Source: Coleophoma eucalyptorum (taxonomy: Eukaryota > Ascomycota > Leotiomycetes > Helotiales > Dermateaceae). From it: a stretch of 64,000 nt of DNA. Below the pieces are notes generated by a model. It searched no databases. It was not told the DNA's origin and saw only the letters and a program-made list of their open reading frames with translations. Position numbers and translations under genes: made by a program. The stretch is taken from positions 806,001 to 870,000 of the forward strand of contig JALRME010000002.1 in NCBI GenBank assembly GCA_026120035.1, in the 5' to 3' direction. The number at the start of each line of letters is the position of its first letter. Within the stretch, counting starts at the first letter, position 1. Shown in pieces: positions 34,753 to 45,010 of the stretch.

Positions 34753-35840
34753 CCGAACTGAAGCGGCGTCGCTCTGAACTGAAGCGACCGGAGTGGGTCG
34801 CCCTCTCAGCCTGTCGGCCCTGTCCGCCTATCGCCAAGTGTTAATGCCGTCCGTCTCTGTTCATACCTGCACCAGTTAATTCCTACCTATCTCCAAACTA
34901 CCTACTCTACCCGTATCGCGCCACCCATAATGCCACTACCCTACCCGACCACAATCCCGCACTGCTTGCCGTTGCTGCCTCAAGGCAAAAGTCGGAAGGA
35001 ATCTTATTGCCCAGAGTGGATCTTGCTCTACGCGGTGTCTTTGTGGTGTCCCTTTAATCATACTGCGTACAGTAATAGTATGGCGGCCCGTACGCTTGAC
35101 TCGGCTTTTCCACGGCCTGACGCTGCTCTCAACGTCATCCCCGGTCCCATTTTCTCACTGACACTGCTCGTCCCAAACCGTAACCACCACTCAAACCAGA
35201 GAACTGCTAGTAACTTCGCGTTGGCCCCCGAATGTCCGCTTTAACGGACGTCAGAATGACAGAGATCTCGGTCTTATCTCTGGTTGCGTGAGCCAGCTGG
35301 ACTTGCATCAGTGATGGCGAACCGAGCAACGAAAGAAGGTTTGCTACTGCTTCTCAAGTGGCCCATCCGCCTCGTTTGATCCGCTTTTGATAGAGCTGGG
35401 AGGAGAGTTTCTAGCAGAAACAATGGAGCCTCCCAATTTCATTGCTCGCCGCTGGCTTAGTCCATGCTCCATGGAGGGGACCCTGTGGACCGGATGAGAT
35501 AACAGCAGACGGGCTCGGGTACCTGAAGCTGAGCGCAAGGCAAGCAAGGCAGAGTGACCTCACAGAGTCATGCCTGCCCCAGGTGAATAATGACTTCACA
35601 TGCTGGCAATTCTGCCATGGCCTTTTTTTTGCTGGAATAATCCATCTACGCGGTGAAGACGAAATTTCCTAGCCTTTTTCTAGTCTCGTTTCATCCGTCC
35701 CAGACTTGATATATACGTTGGATCCCTCCTCCTTCCCAGTACCCAGCTTCCATTCCACTCTGTCTCATTCTTTGGTTCTATCTCTGAAGTCATAATCAGA
35801 ACCATTACTACATTACCTCACCTCCTAGAGACATCTCCAC

Positions 35841-35848
35841 CTATAAAG
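35841..35848 (+). promoter_or_regulatory. TATA-like box before the HAD hydrolase gene
   Basis: CTATAAAG about 76 bp before the start codon. A second TATATA element sits near 35709. The whole segment is CT-rich, as in strongly expressed filamentous fungal promoters. Confidence 0.4.
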
Positions 35849-35923
35849 GCCCCCTCCACCAGAGCAATTCACCCCGTCTACCCTCTCTCGAACCTATACT
35901 CTCTTCTCCCGAACTCTTTCAAT

Positions 35924-37462
35924 ATGCCTGCTTTCGAAGACAGCGACTTTGGCATCGAGAAGCCAACTTCTGCCCCAACCGGAAGACCTCAAACCCCTCG
36001 AACCGTGGAGCACCTCCAAAGACAAATTGCCAGCGGATCTCCAGCAAAGAAGGAACTCTCCAACAGCTATACCCACACTCTCACTGTCCCCGGCGAGCAA
36101 GACAATGGAACTGATACTACAATTGAGGTCCCAGCTTCTCGCTCTGCGGTCGCTGAGACTGAACAATTGATGCACCCACTTTCTATCTCTCCATCCATGA
36201 AGGAGCGACGTGGCTCAAGAAACAGTTTTGGAACTTCTCTCCCAATTCCCCGAACAAAGCGTCAATCACGACTTTCTTCAGTTGCTGGCCCAGATGGACG
36301 ACCAACCCGCCCAGGAATGCCCCCGATCCAAGCTTCTCGCGACATCATCTCCGCCCAATTGCAAGATCTAGCTTCTCAGAAGACGGGTGCTGCTAAGGAC
36401 ATGGCATTCGCTTTCGATATCGATGGTGTCTTGGTCCACGGTGACCGGGTTATTCCCGAGGGCAAGCGAGTTCTTGAGATTCTCAATGGCGACAATGAGC
36501 TTGGTATCAAGATTCCTCACATCTTCTTGACCAACGGATCTGGAAAGATTGAGACCAAGCGATGTGCTCAACTTTCCAACATTCTGGGTTCCGAAATCTC
36601 CACCCAGCAATTCATCCAGTCTCACACACCCATGTCTGCTTTGGCTGAGTACTACCAGACCGTTCTTGTCGTTGGAGGAGAGAACTACCAATGCCGCGAA
36701 GTCGCTCAGACCTACGGTTTCAAGGATATCATTGTCCCCAACGACATCTTTGCCGCCCAGCCAACAATCTCACCTCTCAAGGAGTTCTTTACCGATGAGC
36801 AGCGCCGAACGTCCAACCCACGTGACTTTTCCAAGGTTAAGATCGATGCCATCCTGGTCTTCTCCGACTCTCGCGATTACGCAACTGATCTCCAAATTAT
36901 TATGGATCTCTTGCAGTCCGAAAATGGTGTGCTCGGTACTCGCGCTAAGGACCCAGTCTCCCAGCGCATTCCCATCTACTTCTCCCAAGGCGATCTCCTT
37001 TGCCCGTCTGAGCACCCATACCCAAGAATGTCTCAAGGTACTTTCCGAATTGCTCTAGAGGCCATTTACAAGCAAATCACTGGTGTTGAGCTCGAGCGTG
37101 TTGTCTACGGCAAGCCTGAGTTGGCAACCTACAAGTACGCCGATGAGGTTCTCAGCTCGTGGATGGACACCATTCACGGCGAGGAGAAGCTACCAAAGAA
37201 CATCTACATGATCGGAGACAACCCACAATCCGACATCATTGGTGGTAACATGTACGGATGGAACACTTGTTTGGTCCGCACCGGTGTTTACCAGGGTGAG
37301 GGTAACGACGACGAGAACCCAGCCAACTTTGGTGTCTTCAAGAACGTCCTCGAGGCTGTCCAAACTGCCTTGAGGAAAGAGCTTGGAGACGATTTCAAGT
37401 GCGAGTGGTCTGATGCTATGAACCCAGTCACAGGCTCCCACTCCGTCTCTGCTATTGAGTAA
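35924..37462 (+). CDS. HAD-superfamily hydrolase, CECR5/YKR070W type
   Basis: Single-exon gene, 512 residues. HAD class IIA phosphatase-like protein. Motif I is FAFDIDGVLVHGD with the nucleophile and acid Asp at about 165 and 167. Motif II region is HIFLTNGSGK. Lys motif is YGKPELATYK. Motif IV is IYMIGDNPQSDIIGGNMYGW. Homologs such as yeast YKR070W are mitochondrial proteins of unknown substrate. Here the first about 155 residues are acidic and Ser/Pro/Thr-rich, beginning MPAFEDSDFGIEKPTS. They do not look like a mitochondrial presequence, which suggests another location or a longer regulatory arm. Codon choice is strongly C-ending (ATC, TTC, AAC, GCC) compared with neighbours, a sign of high expression. 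A TATA-like box and pyrimidine-rich leader precede it. Confidence 0.9.
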   Translation: MPAFEDSDFGIEKPTSAPTGRPQTPRTVEHLQRQIASGSPAKKELSNSYTHTLTVPGEQDNGTDTTIEVPASRSAVAETEQLMHPLSISPSMKERRGSRNSFGTSLPIPRTKRQSRLSSVAGPDGRPTRPGMPPIQASRDIISAQLQDLASQKTGAAKDMAFAFDIDGVLVHGDRVIPEGKRVLEILNGDNELGIKIPHIFLTNGSGKIETKRCAQLSNILGSEISTQQFIQSHTPMSALAEYYQTVLVVGGENYQCREVAQTYGFKDIIVPNDIFAAQPTISPLKEFFTDEQRRTSNPRDFSKVKIDAILVFSDSRDYATDLQIIMDLLQSENGVLGTRAKDPVSQRIPIYFSQGDLLCPSEHPYPRMSQGTFRIALEAIYKQITGVELERVVYGKPELATYKYADEVLSSWMDTIHGEEKLPKNIYMIGDNPQSDIIGGNMYGWNTCLVRTGVYQGEGNDDENPANFGVFKNVLEAVQTALRKELGDDFKCEWSDAMNPVTGSHSVSAIE

Positions 37463-38425
37463 AGGGATGAATCACAGCGTGTTTTTGATTCTTTGTCTGG
37501 CGAACATTTTGCATGCAACGAATTTCTTTTTGGTTCTACTACAGCATATTCATGTTAGAGATAGATCGTTTCTTATTTGGTGATATCATAGATTGGGCGG
37601 CGTTATAATATCCCATCGCTCACTATTAGTCGAGCTTGATGATGATCATAGTTTGCAGAATATGAAAGAAAGCACTTTTTACCTTACTTGATTCAGAACT
37701 CATCAATCTTATTGCCTCGGGTAACAAACTGTTTAGTGGATGCGGTTTTCCGGTGGAAACCATTAGGTAGTTTGTAGGTGCTTGCTGCAGCAGAATGGAG
37801 TCTGCAGGGCATATTCCGAGAATCCTAAATTCCTGACATGATGTTCACCCATGCTGATACGACTGCTGTGGTCGGTTGATTTGATGTAGCTGAACTGAGC
37901 TGATCTCGATTATTCCTTCCCACTTTAGTTTTCAGGGCCCGCTTGGGCAGCACCACAACTGTCTTCGATGATGTAATAGTGCTTGCGAGAGTTTTGCTGA
38001 TCGAGTGCTTCATTTCTGTTTTGGATGTCTGAAGATGGTGGACGTCTTGGATACGCACAGTCGGTGAGAGTCTTAACTCGGCAGTTGTCAATTTCGTGCC
38101 GCAATATTATCTTAAGATGCAGAGCTTGATTTTTTTCACAAAGTAGTTGCCAATATGGCTTTCATGCATGATAATTCCACCCCATCATCAATCTCAGCTA
38201 GGAGAGATGCTGCTCGCATCATTCCAGGTTCAAAAAGGTTAGAAATATTTAAACTCCTTATCATTTGTCACGTGATACACGTGACGAGGCGATAAGGTCA
38301 TGGTCAATGCTCAAGCCATGATGAATTCCAGGGACGAGGCCTAATGTCAAGCTTTGCTTCAGTAAACGCGCTCGCGCAGCAGCAAAAGCAAACCTCGATC
38401 CGGTCTTCTGTAACTGCCTGGACCC
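37463..38425. other. Intergenic with a CACGTG twin palindrome
   Basis: 3' side of the HAD gene and promoter of the cyclin gene. The palindrome is at 38267-38285. No gene. Confidence 0.6.
38267..38285. promoter_or_regulatory. Twin CACGTG palindrome upstream of the cyclin gene
   Basis: GTCACGTG, ATA, CACGTGAC: two CACGTG cores arranged as a perfect inverted repeat with a three-base loop, ending 140 bp before the cyclin start. Likely a dimeric bHLH/bZIP site; binding is inferred. Confidence 0.5.
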
Positions 38426-40007
38426 ATGACCACCATTGACAGGCACTCCTCAGCATCCTTTGAAGAATCCAATCAATACCAATCAGCTTCTTCAGATGAT
38501 CCAATCGCCATCAATACTCACGGAGCTCGATCCTCTACCGCAACCATAGCGAAGAAGAAGATACCACCAGCAGTCCCATCACCACCGCCTCTATCTTCGC
38601 GCTACTCTCCCCCAAGACCAGCTGCGCAGCATCGCGCGAGCCCATCGCCTTTGCGCATCATGTCGTCCCCAACTGGCGCGATAGCGAATCAATGGTATTT
38701 CACCGAGGCGGAAATCAGCAGTACGCCATCAGTACTCGATGGACTTCCGCGAGCTGAGGAGCGCAACCGCCGCGCCAAGGGCGTCAACTTCATATCACAA
38801 GCCGGTATACTGCTCAAGTTGCCTCAGCTGACTCTGGCGACCGCCAGCATCTTTTTTCACCGCTTCTATATGCGCTATAGCATGGTCCCTGAAAAGGGCG
38901 GCTTGCACCACTACGTACGTTTTCTCCAATCATAGGTTGCTCTTGGCCGGTGGCTTTTCATTTATCTATCGCTAGGAGAATGGAAGACTTCCCTTCTCGA
39001 AAGCCAATGCGACTTTGGTCCGCTCGAACAGGGAACTGACATTCGTGCAGAATATTGCAGCTACTTCGCTCTTCCTAGCCACCAAGACGGAAGAGAACTG
39101 CCGGAAAACGAAAGAGATTGTCATAGCCGTGGCGAAGGTTGCGCAAAAGAATGCATCTCTTATCATAGATGAGCAATCGAAGGAATACTGGCGATGGCGG
39201 GACAATATTCTGCTCTACGAGGAGCTTATGCTAGAGCTGTTGACGTTCGATGTTGTTGTCGAATCGCCTTACAATCATCTTTACACGATTCTCCAATCCC
39301 TCGAGCTGGAGACCAATAAAGCTCTCCGAAATGCTGCTTGGGGATGGATCAACGACAGCTGTCTGACAATGATGTGCTTATTGATGCCACCTCGAGATAT
39401 TGCGGTTGCGGCCATGTATTTCGCTGCGAAATACACGGGCGAGAAGATTGTTGATGATGCTCAAGGAGCGCCTTGGTGGGAAAGGGGGGGTGGGAGTGCA
39501 TCGAAGATTCGGAGAGCAACCGCAGTGATGCACGAGTTTTATAGCGAAAACCCGCTTAAGAAGTCTCAAGAGCAGTCGCCATATATACATGGGGATCGAA
39601 GCGAGGAGGACCTTGATGTTACAAGAAGGCCAGCCAGTGGTGCCATCGCAGATGAAAGTCCTGTATCAGGAAGCCAGAACGGTAATAGCCAAGAGCATGT
39701 CTCTCGAGTCAATGGCGAACAACCGACGTCTAATGGCAACTCGTCAAGAGAGGATACCTTGGCTCAAGGCGACTCAGATACTGCTCTCAAAGCCATCGCA
39801 AATGACCCTGCAACACATGAGGCAAATGGAACTGCGAATGGCATGGAAGACCTTCTTCAGTCTTCTAATGGAAATACCAGTCCCAAGCGGAAGGCCAACG
39901 ATATGGCAGAAAACGCAGCCAAGAGAATAAAGACTGATGCTGCTCCCCCATCCCAGGATAGTGTGGACATGCTTGATGCAGAAGAAGAGGGGGAGGTCGA
40001 GGGATAA
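38426..40007 (+). CDS. Cyclin of the P-TEFb type (Pch1/cyclin K-T-like)
   Basis: Regulatory subunit for a Cdk9-type kinase that phosphorylates RNA polymerase II and elongation factors, by family. Exons 38426-38914 and 39051-40007 (intron 136 bp, GTACGT...AACTGAC...GTGCAG) give 481 residues. Residues 1-85 are disordered and Ser/Pro-rich. The first cyclin fold starts at WYFTEAEISSTPSV and includes GILLKLPQLTLATASIFFHR and HHYNIAATSLFLATKTEEN. The junction falls between Tyr and Asn of that block. WRWRDNILLYEELMLELLTF follows, then the second fold with AWGWINDSCLTMMCLLMPP and IAVAAMYFAAKYTGEKI. The C-terminal 150 residues are polar and disordered, with a basic SPKRKAND stretch and an acidic end. 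A second ATG (SSPTG) near residue 75 could start a shorter form. A CACGTG palindrome lies upstream. Confidence 0.9.
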
Positions 40008-41632
40008 TAATCAAGTCTGATTATGTCTATATTGCGGTGAATTTGTTGGATCGGGATTAGGAATGGGAGCGAATATGCATGGCATGGCAGTATGGCGTTT
40101 CTTCACAGCGTGAGCTTACTAATGAATGGCAAGGCATGGAATATCAACGGCTTGAGGAAATTTGGATGTGGGCGTTTAATTGTACTAACATACCTTCTCA
40201 TTCTTTCTACTAGCTATGGCTTGTAGGTCTGTATAGAATTGAGCTCTCGGGGGCTATCAGTCATTGCTGTGTATTCTATAGCTAGAGTACGAGAATGAGA
40301 TCCTTGGAAAGAGGAGAATAAGGAGTTATGTCGAGAATGTAGCCACTCTGTCTTCCACTTCCCTTCAGGATAGGTTTGGACTTGAACTCATCATCATTGT
40401 AAAGAAAAAATTACATTCTGTATTCTCTTTCTCATGCCCGTGTTATATATCTCATAAATGGCTAGCGCCTTGTCTTGCTTGCTCCTCTCTACACACATAC
40501 CTACAACGCCTTTGGTATTTCTCTGTTATGTTTAGTCTTTGCAAGTATTCCGTCTCAGCGTTTAATAGTGTGCAATCTGACAACCTGCTACTTCATTGTA
40601 TGTAGAAGTACAATCCTGAGACCCTTCCAAATTGAGTCACGTAAATGACGCTCACACTGAACAAATCCCCGCTCTGGCTTCGGTGTCAGAAACTTTCCAT
40701 CGTGCTGTGGCATATGAGGTATATCAGTCTTTGCACTGAATCCTAATACGAAGAAACAAGCCAAACAACAGAGAGGGATCGATGACCAACACTCGAAATA
40801 TATGACCGAGTGGACCTCGGTGGTTTTAGTCAAGCTTGGTCGAGTTCAGTCATTGAGCTGAAATCTATCACTGACTTGAAGTCCATCGCTAAGCTGAAGC
40901 TCGTGACTGATGACATGGTTGGAATCAATCATAATACCACTAAGATCAAATAGAGTTCACTATTGAATCTAAGTCCATCACAGAGCTAGCACCTATTATT
41001 GGTAAATCCCAAACAGTTTTAAAGACGATTGTAGGTATTACTTCTGTAAGTCCAGTATCCTGTAGTGGGCTCTTGGATAGAAAAGCGTACCATGTAGTAT
41101 ATCTCGCAAGCATGTAGATAATGATAGAGGAGATGTTGTGGGCTTACTTGTCAAAGCCACAATCAGAGTCAAAAGAATACTGTGTTGGGTGTAAGGTCAT
41201 ACATTTTGTACATTTTTGCAGTACAAGAGTAGATATCTCACAACATGTTTGGGTTTTCAGATCTCATCTTACTGTTCATTCCGCTACGATACTCAACGGG
41301 AGGTATAGAGTGCTCATAGCTATTTGACAAAGAAATGATAGTATTGTATGCACGAGGTTGCCGATTGACAACCTATTCCTTGTTAAGCTTGAATATACAA
41401 AAAAAGACTCCTGGAGATCATTGCCTCGCTATTTAGGGATGTCTAAGGACTAGACAGCAAGTAACAAAGTTACGCACCGCAATCGCAGTACATGATGGTT
41501 GGAAACAAAAACGCCACTCGCATGCAACGCCCCCAAGAAACAGTTCGCTATTCCCCGGAAATGACAGCTGGCGCAAGAGGCCACCCAAAAAAAGCAAACC
41601 GATGTCATATCCACACAACAGAGAAAGAAAGT
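40008..41632. other. Intergenic between convergent genes, about 1.6 kb
   Basis: 3' flanks of the cyclin and the M28 gene. AT-rich, with an 18-bp-period minisatellite at 40852-40912. No supportable gene. Confidence 0.55.
40852..40912. repeat. Degenerate 18-bp minisatellite
   Basis: Three and a half units of the form ATTGAGCTGAAATCTATC, ACTGACTTGAAGTCCATC, GCTAAGCTGAAGCTCGTG, ACTGATG. Related units recur at 40963-40998. One frame reads as hexapeptides (IELKSI, TDLKSI, AKLKLV), but it is short and lies in no recognised gene. Confidence 0.7.
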
Positions 41633-44322
41633 CTAGGTGTTGCCAACAAGTTTCCTGCTGGCTTTCATGATGATATCTGCAGTTTTGTCAACTTGCTTCT
41701 TGGCAAGCGTCCAGTCGCGAGCCTCGACCGCATCCCGAATTGCTGGGAAGAAAGCCTCATCGTAGCCGGACCACAGTTGTGGTCCGAATACAACGTGCTT
41801 GAATTGTGTGCGATTGGGAATCTGTAGCATATTATCAGTAAGGCCTATTTAAGTTGAACACCAAAAATGAAACTTACGCCGCCACCAGCTTCCAAATCCA
41901 AGAGATGTGTCTCAAAATTCGCCATTCGCGTATTGTGACTTTTCCTGTGAGCCGCCAAAACGGGACTCTCAAATCCACCACTGTTCAGCACGACAGTGTC
42001 CCACTCTGCCTCCCACTTCTCAAAAAGTCTGGCATCCTGAGCTAGTTGCAAGACTGCTTCCCGAAGAGGTTCAGTGCTCCAGGGCGTTTGCCCTGGAAGA
42101 TTCGCGCCTTTATTTGCGGACCAGTTTTCGAGATCCATAACCCATTTTGTCATCGAGGCTGCATAAGCACTCATGTCAAATGGGAGCACAAGACGATCAC
42201 AGAACTCAAGTATTAGCAAGCCCATGACCTGTGCAAGAACTTTGTGATATTGAAATCCTGGATCGCCGATCAATTCCATGCGGTCGAAGTTGTCGTATAC
42301 AGAGTGATAGGCATAATCAGAGCCATCGAGTCCAACACCACGAGGCTCATACTTCCCTCCTTGGAAGTGCAAGTCAATACTGGATGTTCCAGCAATATCT
42401 TGAAAGGCAACATAGTCGCTGCCTGCTCCCAGGCCTTCCAGCTCGCCTTGTCGGCCGTCCCATAGTGCACGCAGGGTGGCATTGCGAATCGGGTCGACTG
42501 TACGATCGAGTACTCTCAAAAGTGCTTTCCTGAAGACTGGGCTTCCAGCTGCTGCGAAGTCTTGTCCACCAACGGCTGTATCCACGTTCATGTACACGAA
42601 TGCGTCTCTTCGCAATCTTTCAATGTTGTCTTCGACGAACTCTGTGGAGCCAATGAGGTTGTACTCCTCCCCATCCCAAGATGCAAATTCAATGGTTCGG
42701 AGAGGCCTCCAACCACGCCTAACAAGGTCACCGAAAAGATGTACAACTTCAAGCATGACTGCAGTACCAGACCCAGGATCAGACGCTCCAAAGGTCCAAG
42801 CATCTCGGTGGTTTCCAATAATAATCGACTTCTCGTTCTGTTCGATGCCTTCAATCTTACCCATCACATTCCAGATCTTCTGCTTCTCGACTTCGTCCTG
42901 CTCATTGACCAGATGCACTTTAGGTGAAGACATATTTCCTGACCAGTAGATGACATTAGGGATACCACCAATCCATTCTTCCGGACAAATGACTCCGTAT
43001 CCTTGAATTGCTCGCAGTAGATGTTGGGCATCTCCCCATGAAATGGGTATGCTTGGGATGTTGACCAAACCAGGGTTATTTTCCTTTGATATGCGTTTCG
43101 CACCTTTAGTGCTGGCCCACCCTGGAGTCAGGACATCTCCGACAACCCAGCTCATTAAACTGACAGCGCCTCTTTGAACCTCGTCCTGTCTGACATTCTT
43201 GAGGTCTGCGGGGTCGCTGTATATAATGCAGCCAGCAAAGCCTACTTCCTCAGCGGCCTTGACTTTTAGAGCCCTGTCACCCTGCGTTCCTCCGTACCTG
43301 ACCAGAGCAATGGCTCCCTTGGTCTCGATACCACTGTCGTAGAATCGCTTGAAGTCTTGCCGCGATCCGTAATTTGCAAACATCAAAGGCCCTGTAACGT
43401 CACCAGACTTTGAATGGCCATGAAAAACAGGTGTTTGTTGCCTCGGTGGATCCTTATATGCCTGTTCCTCCTCAATCTTTGCACTCCAAGAAACGCTTCC
43501 ATCATCCTTTAGGATCTCGATCTTTCTCCCGCCTTCTTTTGGATAGTTCAGGTACACCTGATACTCATCCATGTGGACGTCTTCCAGTCCACTGGTTGCA
43601 AATATTCCCTGGACGTACTCAGCGAGTACATAATCTCCCTCGGTCCCGGCAACATGACTTGTCTGCGTGATCTGCTGTAAGCGTCCGCGTATCCTTCCCT
43701 CGTCCACCATACTCTGCACATATACCCTCACACTTTCCGGATCAAACATCTGCCCAGCCATCCTGTTCGCTGCACTTGTAAAGATATCGCTGACAAATAG
43801 TACATAGATCACAGCCACGACTAAGAAGATGGCGAATATCCGTGCAAGGATAATCAGGAAATTCGTGTCAAGTCTCGGCATGCGCAATTTCCTCCAGCTT
43901 GGTAATCGTATCCTGAAGGGAAGTCGTGATGAGAGGGATGATATGCGTTTTCCCCATATGGATTGTGAAGCCGGTTCTTCCATCTCCAGTTCTTCCATCT
44001 CTCTCCGCACCTCCTCTTCCTCACTTCCCCGTCCATTGTCCTGGCCTAGAAAGGCATCATGTTCGAAACTCTGGCGTGGAGAGGTGCTATCTTCCGTCGG
44101 AGGAGGTCGATAGCCTTGTCTCCTTGTTGGAACAGGTATTCTGCCTCCTAAATCATTGCCCAAGAGACCTTCTCGTTCGGCCGGATGGCTAGCTTCAGAA
44201 GTCGTGCGCAGGCGATCATCTGCAGGCGTGGAGGTTCGAGAGGAGGATCCGATGGCCTCTTCGTAACTCGGGATGGGCGCATTGGCTACGGGCTCATATT
44301 TGTTCGGTTTCTCGTCAGCCAT
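41633..44322 (-). CDS. Vps70/glutamate carboxypeptidase II-like M28 family membrane protein
   Basis: Type II membrane protein of the peptidase M28/transferrin-receptor-like family; yeast Vps70 is linked to vacuolar protein sorting. Exons 44322-41878 and 41821-41633 (intron 56 bp) give 877 residues. The cytosolic N-terminus (1-153) is Ser/Glu-rich with an IPSYEEA element, a variant of the PPxY type bound by Nedd4 ligases. One membrane span is at about 154-179, then a PA domain (APVFHGHSK-like start, GAIALVRYGGTQGDRA, AEEVGFAGCIIYSDP). The peptidase fold holds IIIGNHRDAWTFGASDPGSG (His/Asp near 503-505), ASWDGEEYNLIGSTEF (Glu near 551), NVDTAVGG, and SDYAYHSVYDNFDRM (His near 671). The metal ligands and catalytic Glu are therefore present and activity is possible. 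The TFR-like dimerisation domain forms the C-terminus, ending ASRKLVGNT. It is 0.7 kb from Vps35, same strand. Confidence 0.92.
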
Positions 44323-45010
44323 GATGGCGACTTCTTAAGAGACTGGGTGGATGGCCAAGTGAGGCCAGACTGTATAGGGGGGCAACTCGTAGTCGCGCAC
44401 AACTTGGAACTCTCTGGCGGGAAGTGAATGAATGAACTCGTATGCTATCCCATTAGCTGTACCAGACCAGCTGTTGTCGAGGCAGCATTGTTCGTGATAA
44501 CACTCAATAGTCGTTGTCCTATCAGGAAGGCAAGGTGATGTGATTGAGTGATTCGCGTCGAGGCCCAGCCGTAACCCGAGCCGGATGTAAAACACTTGGT
44601 CGGGTTCATGTCCGAGCCAATATGTTCATAAGCTGTCCTTTCAAAACCTTACAAAAAGTCAAATTTTCAGTAAGGAACAAAGGGTCTCAATAGCCTCGCA
44701 GCTTTACAACTCTCAGTTAACTAAGGTACCTTGCATACAATCAAAACTACCATTCCAATCCCGTCGTCACATGATGCTACTGAAAACCTGAGAGGACCCG
44801 GAATTTTCTGGTCTGAGTATTACAGCTCATCGTAGGAGACCACCAAGCTTCAACAATTAGCTTTTCTTTGCCCTGTAGTGTTATTATTGAATATACAGCT
44901 CAAACCAAGGGCCGGACTGTCCGGAAACCCTCCCCCATCCCCTGCCAACAATCCTCCGCGATGAATATCTCCCATCCTTCCTAGTGCTCGCACAACCCAG
45001 GTTCTCAACT
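44323..45010. other. Intergenic between Vps35 and the M28 gene
   Basis: Both flanking genes are on the minus strand, so this holds the Vps35 3' end and the M28 gene promoter. No gene seen. Confidence 0.6.

Larger units (their letters stand above)
33276..35923. other. Divergent intergenic region, about 2.6 kb
   Basis: Separates the aldo-keto reductase (minus) and the HAD hydrolase (plus). Includes an 11-base C run at 34675-34685, five CACCGT units at 34723-34752 and a pyrimidine-rich promoter near 35700-35920. No supportable gene. Confidence 0.55.
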
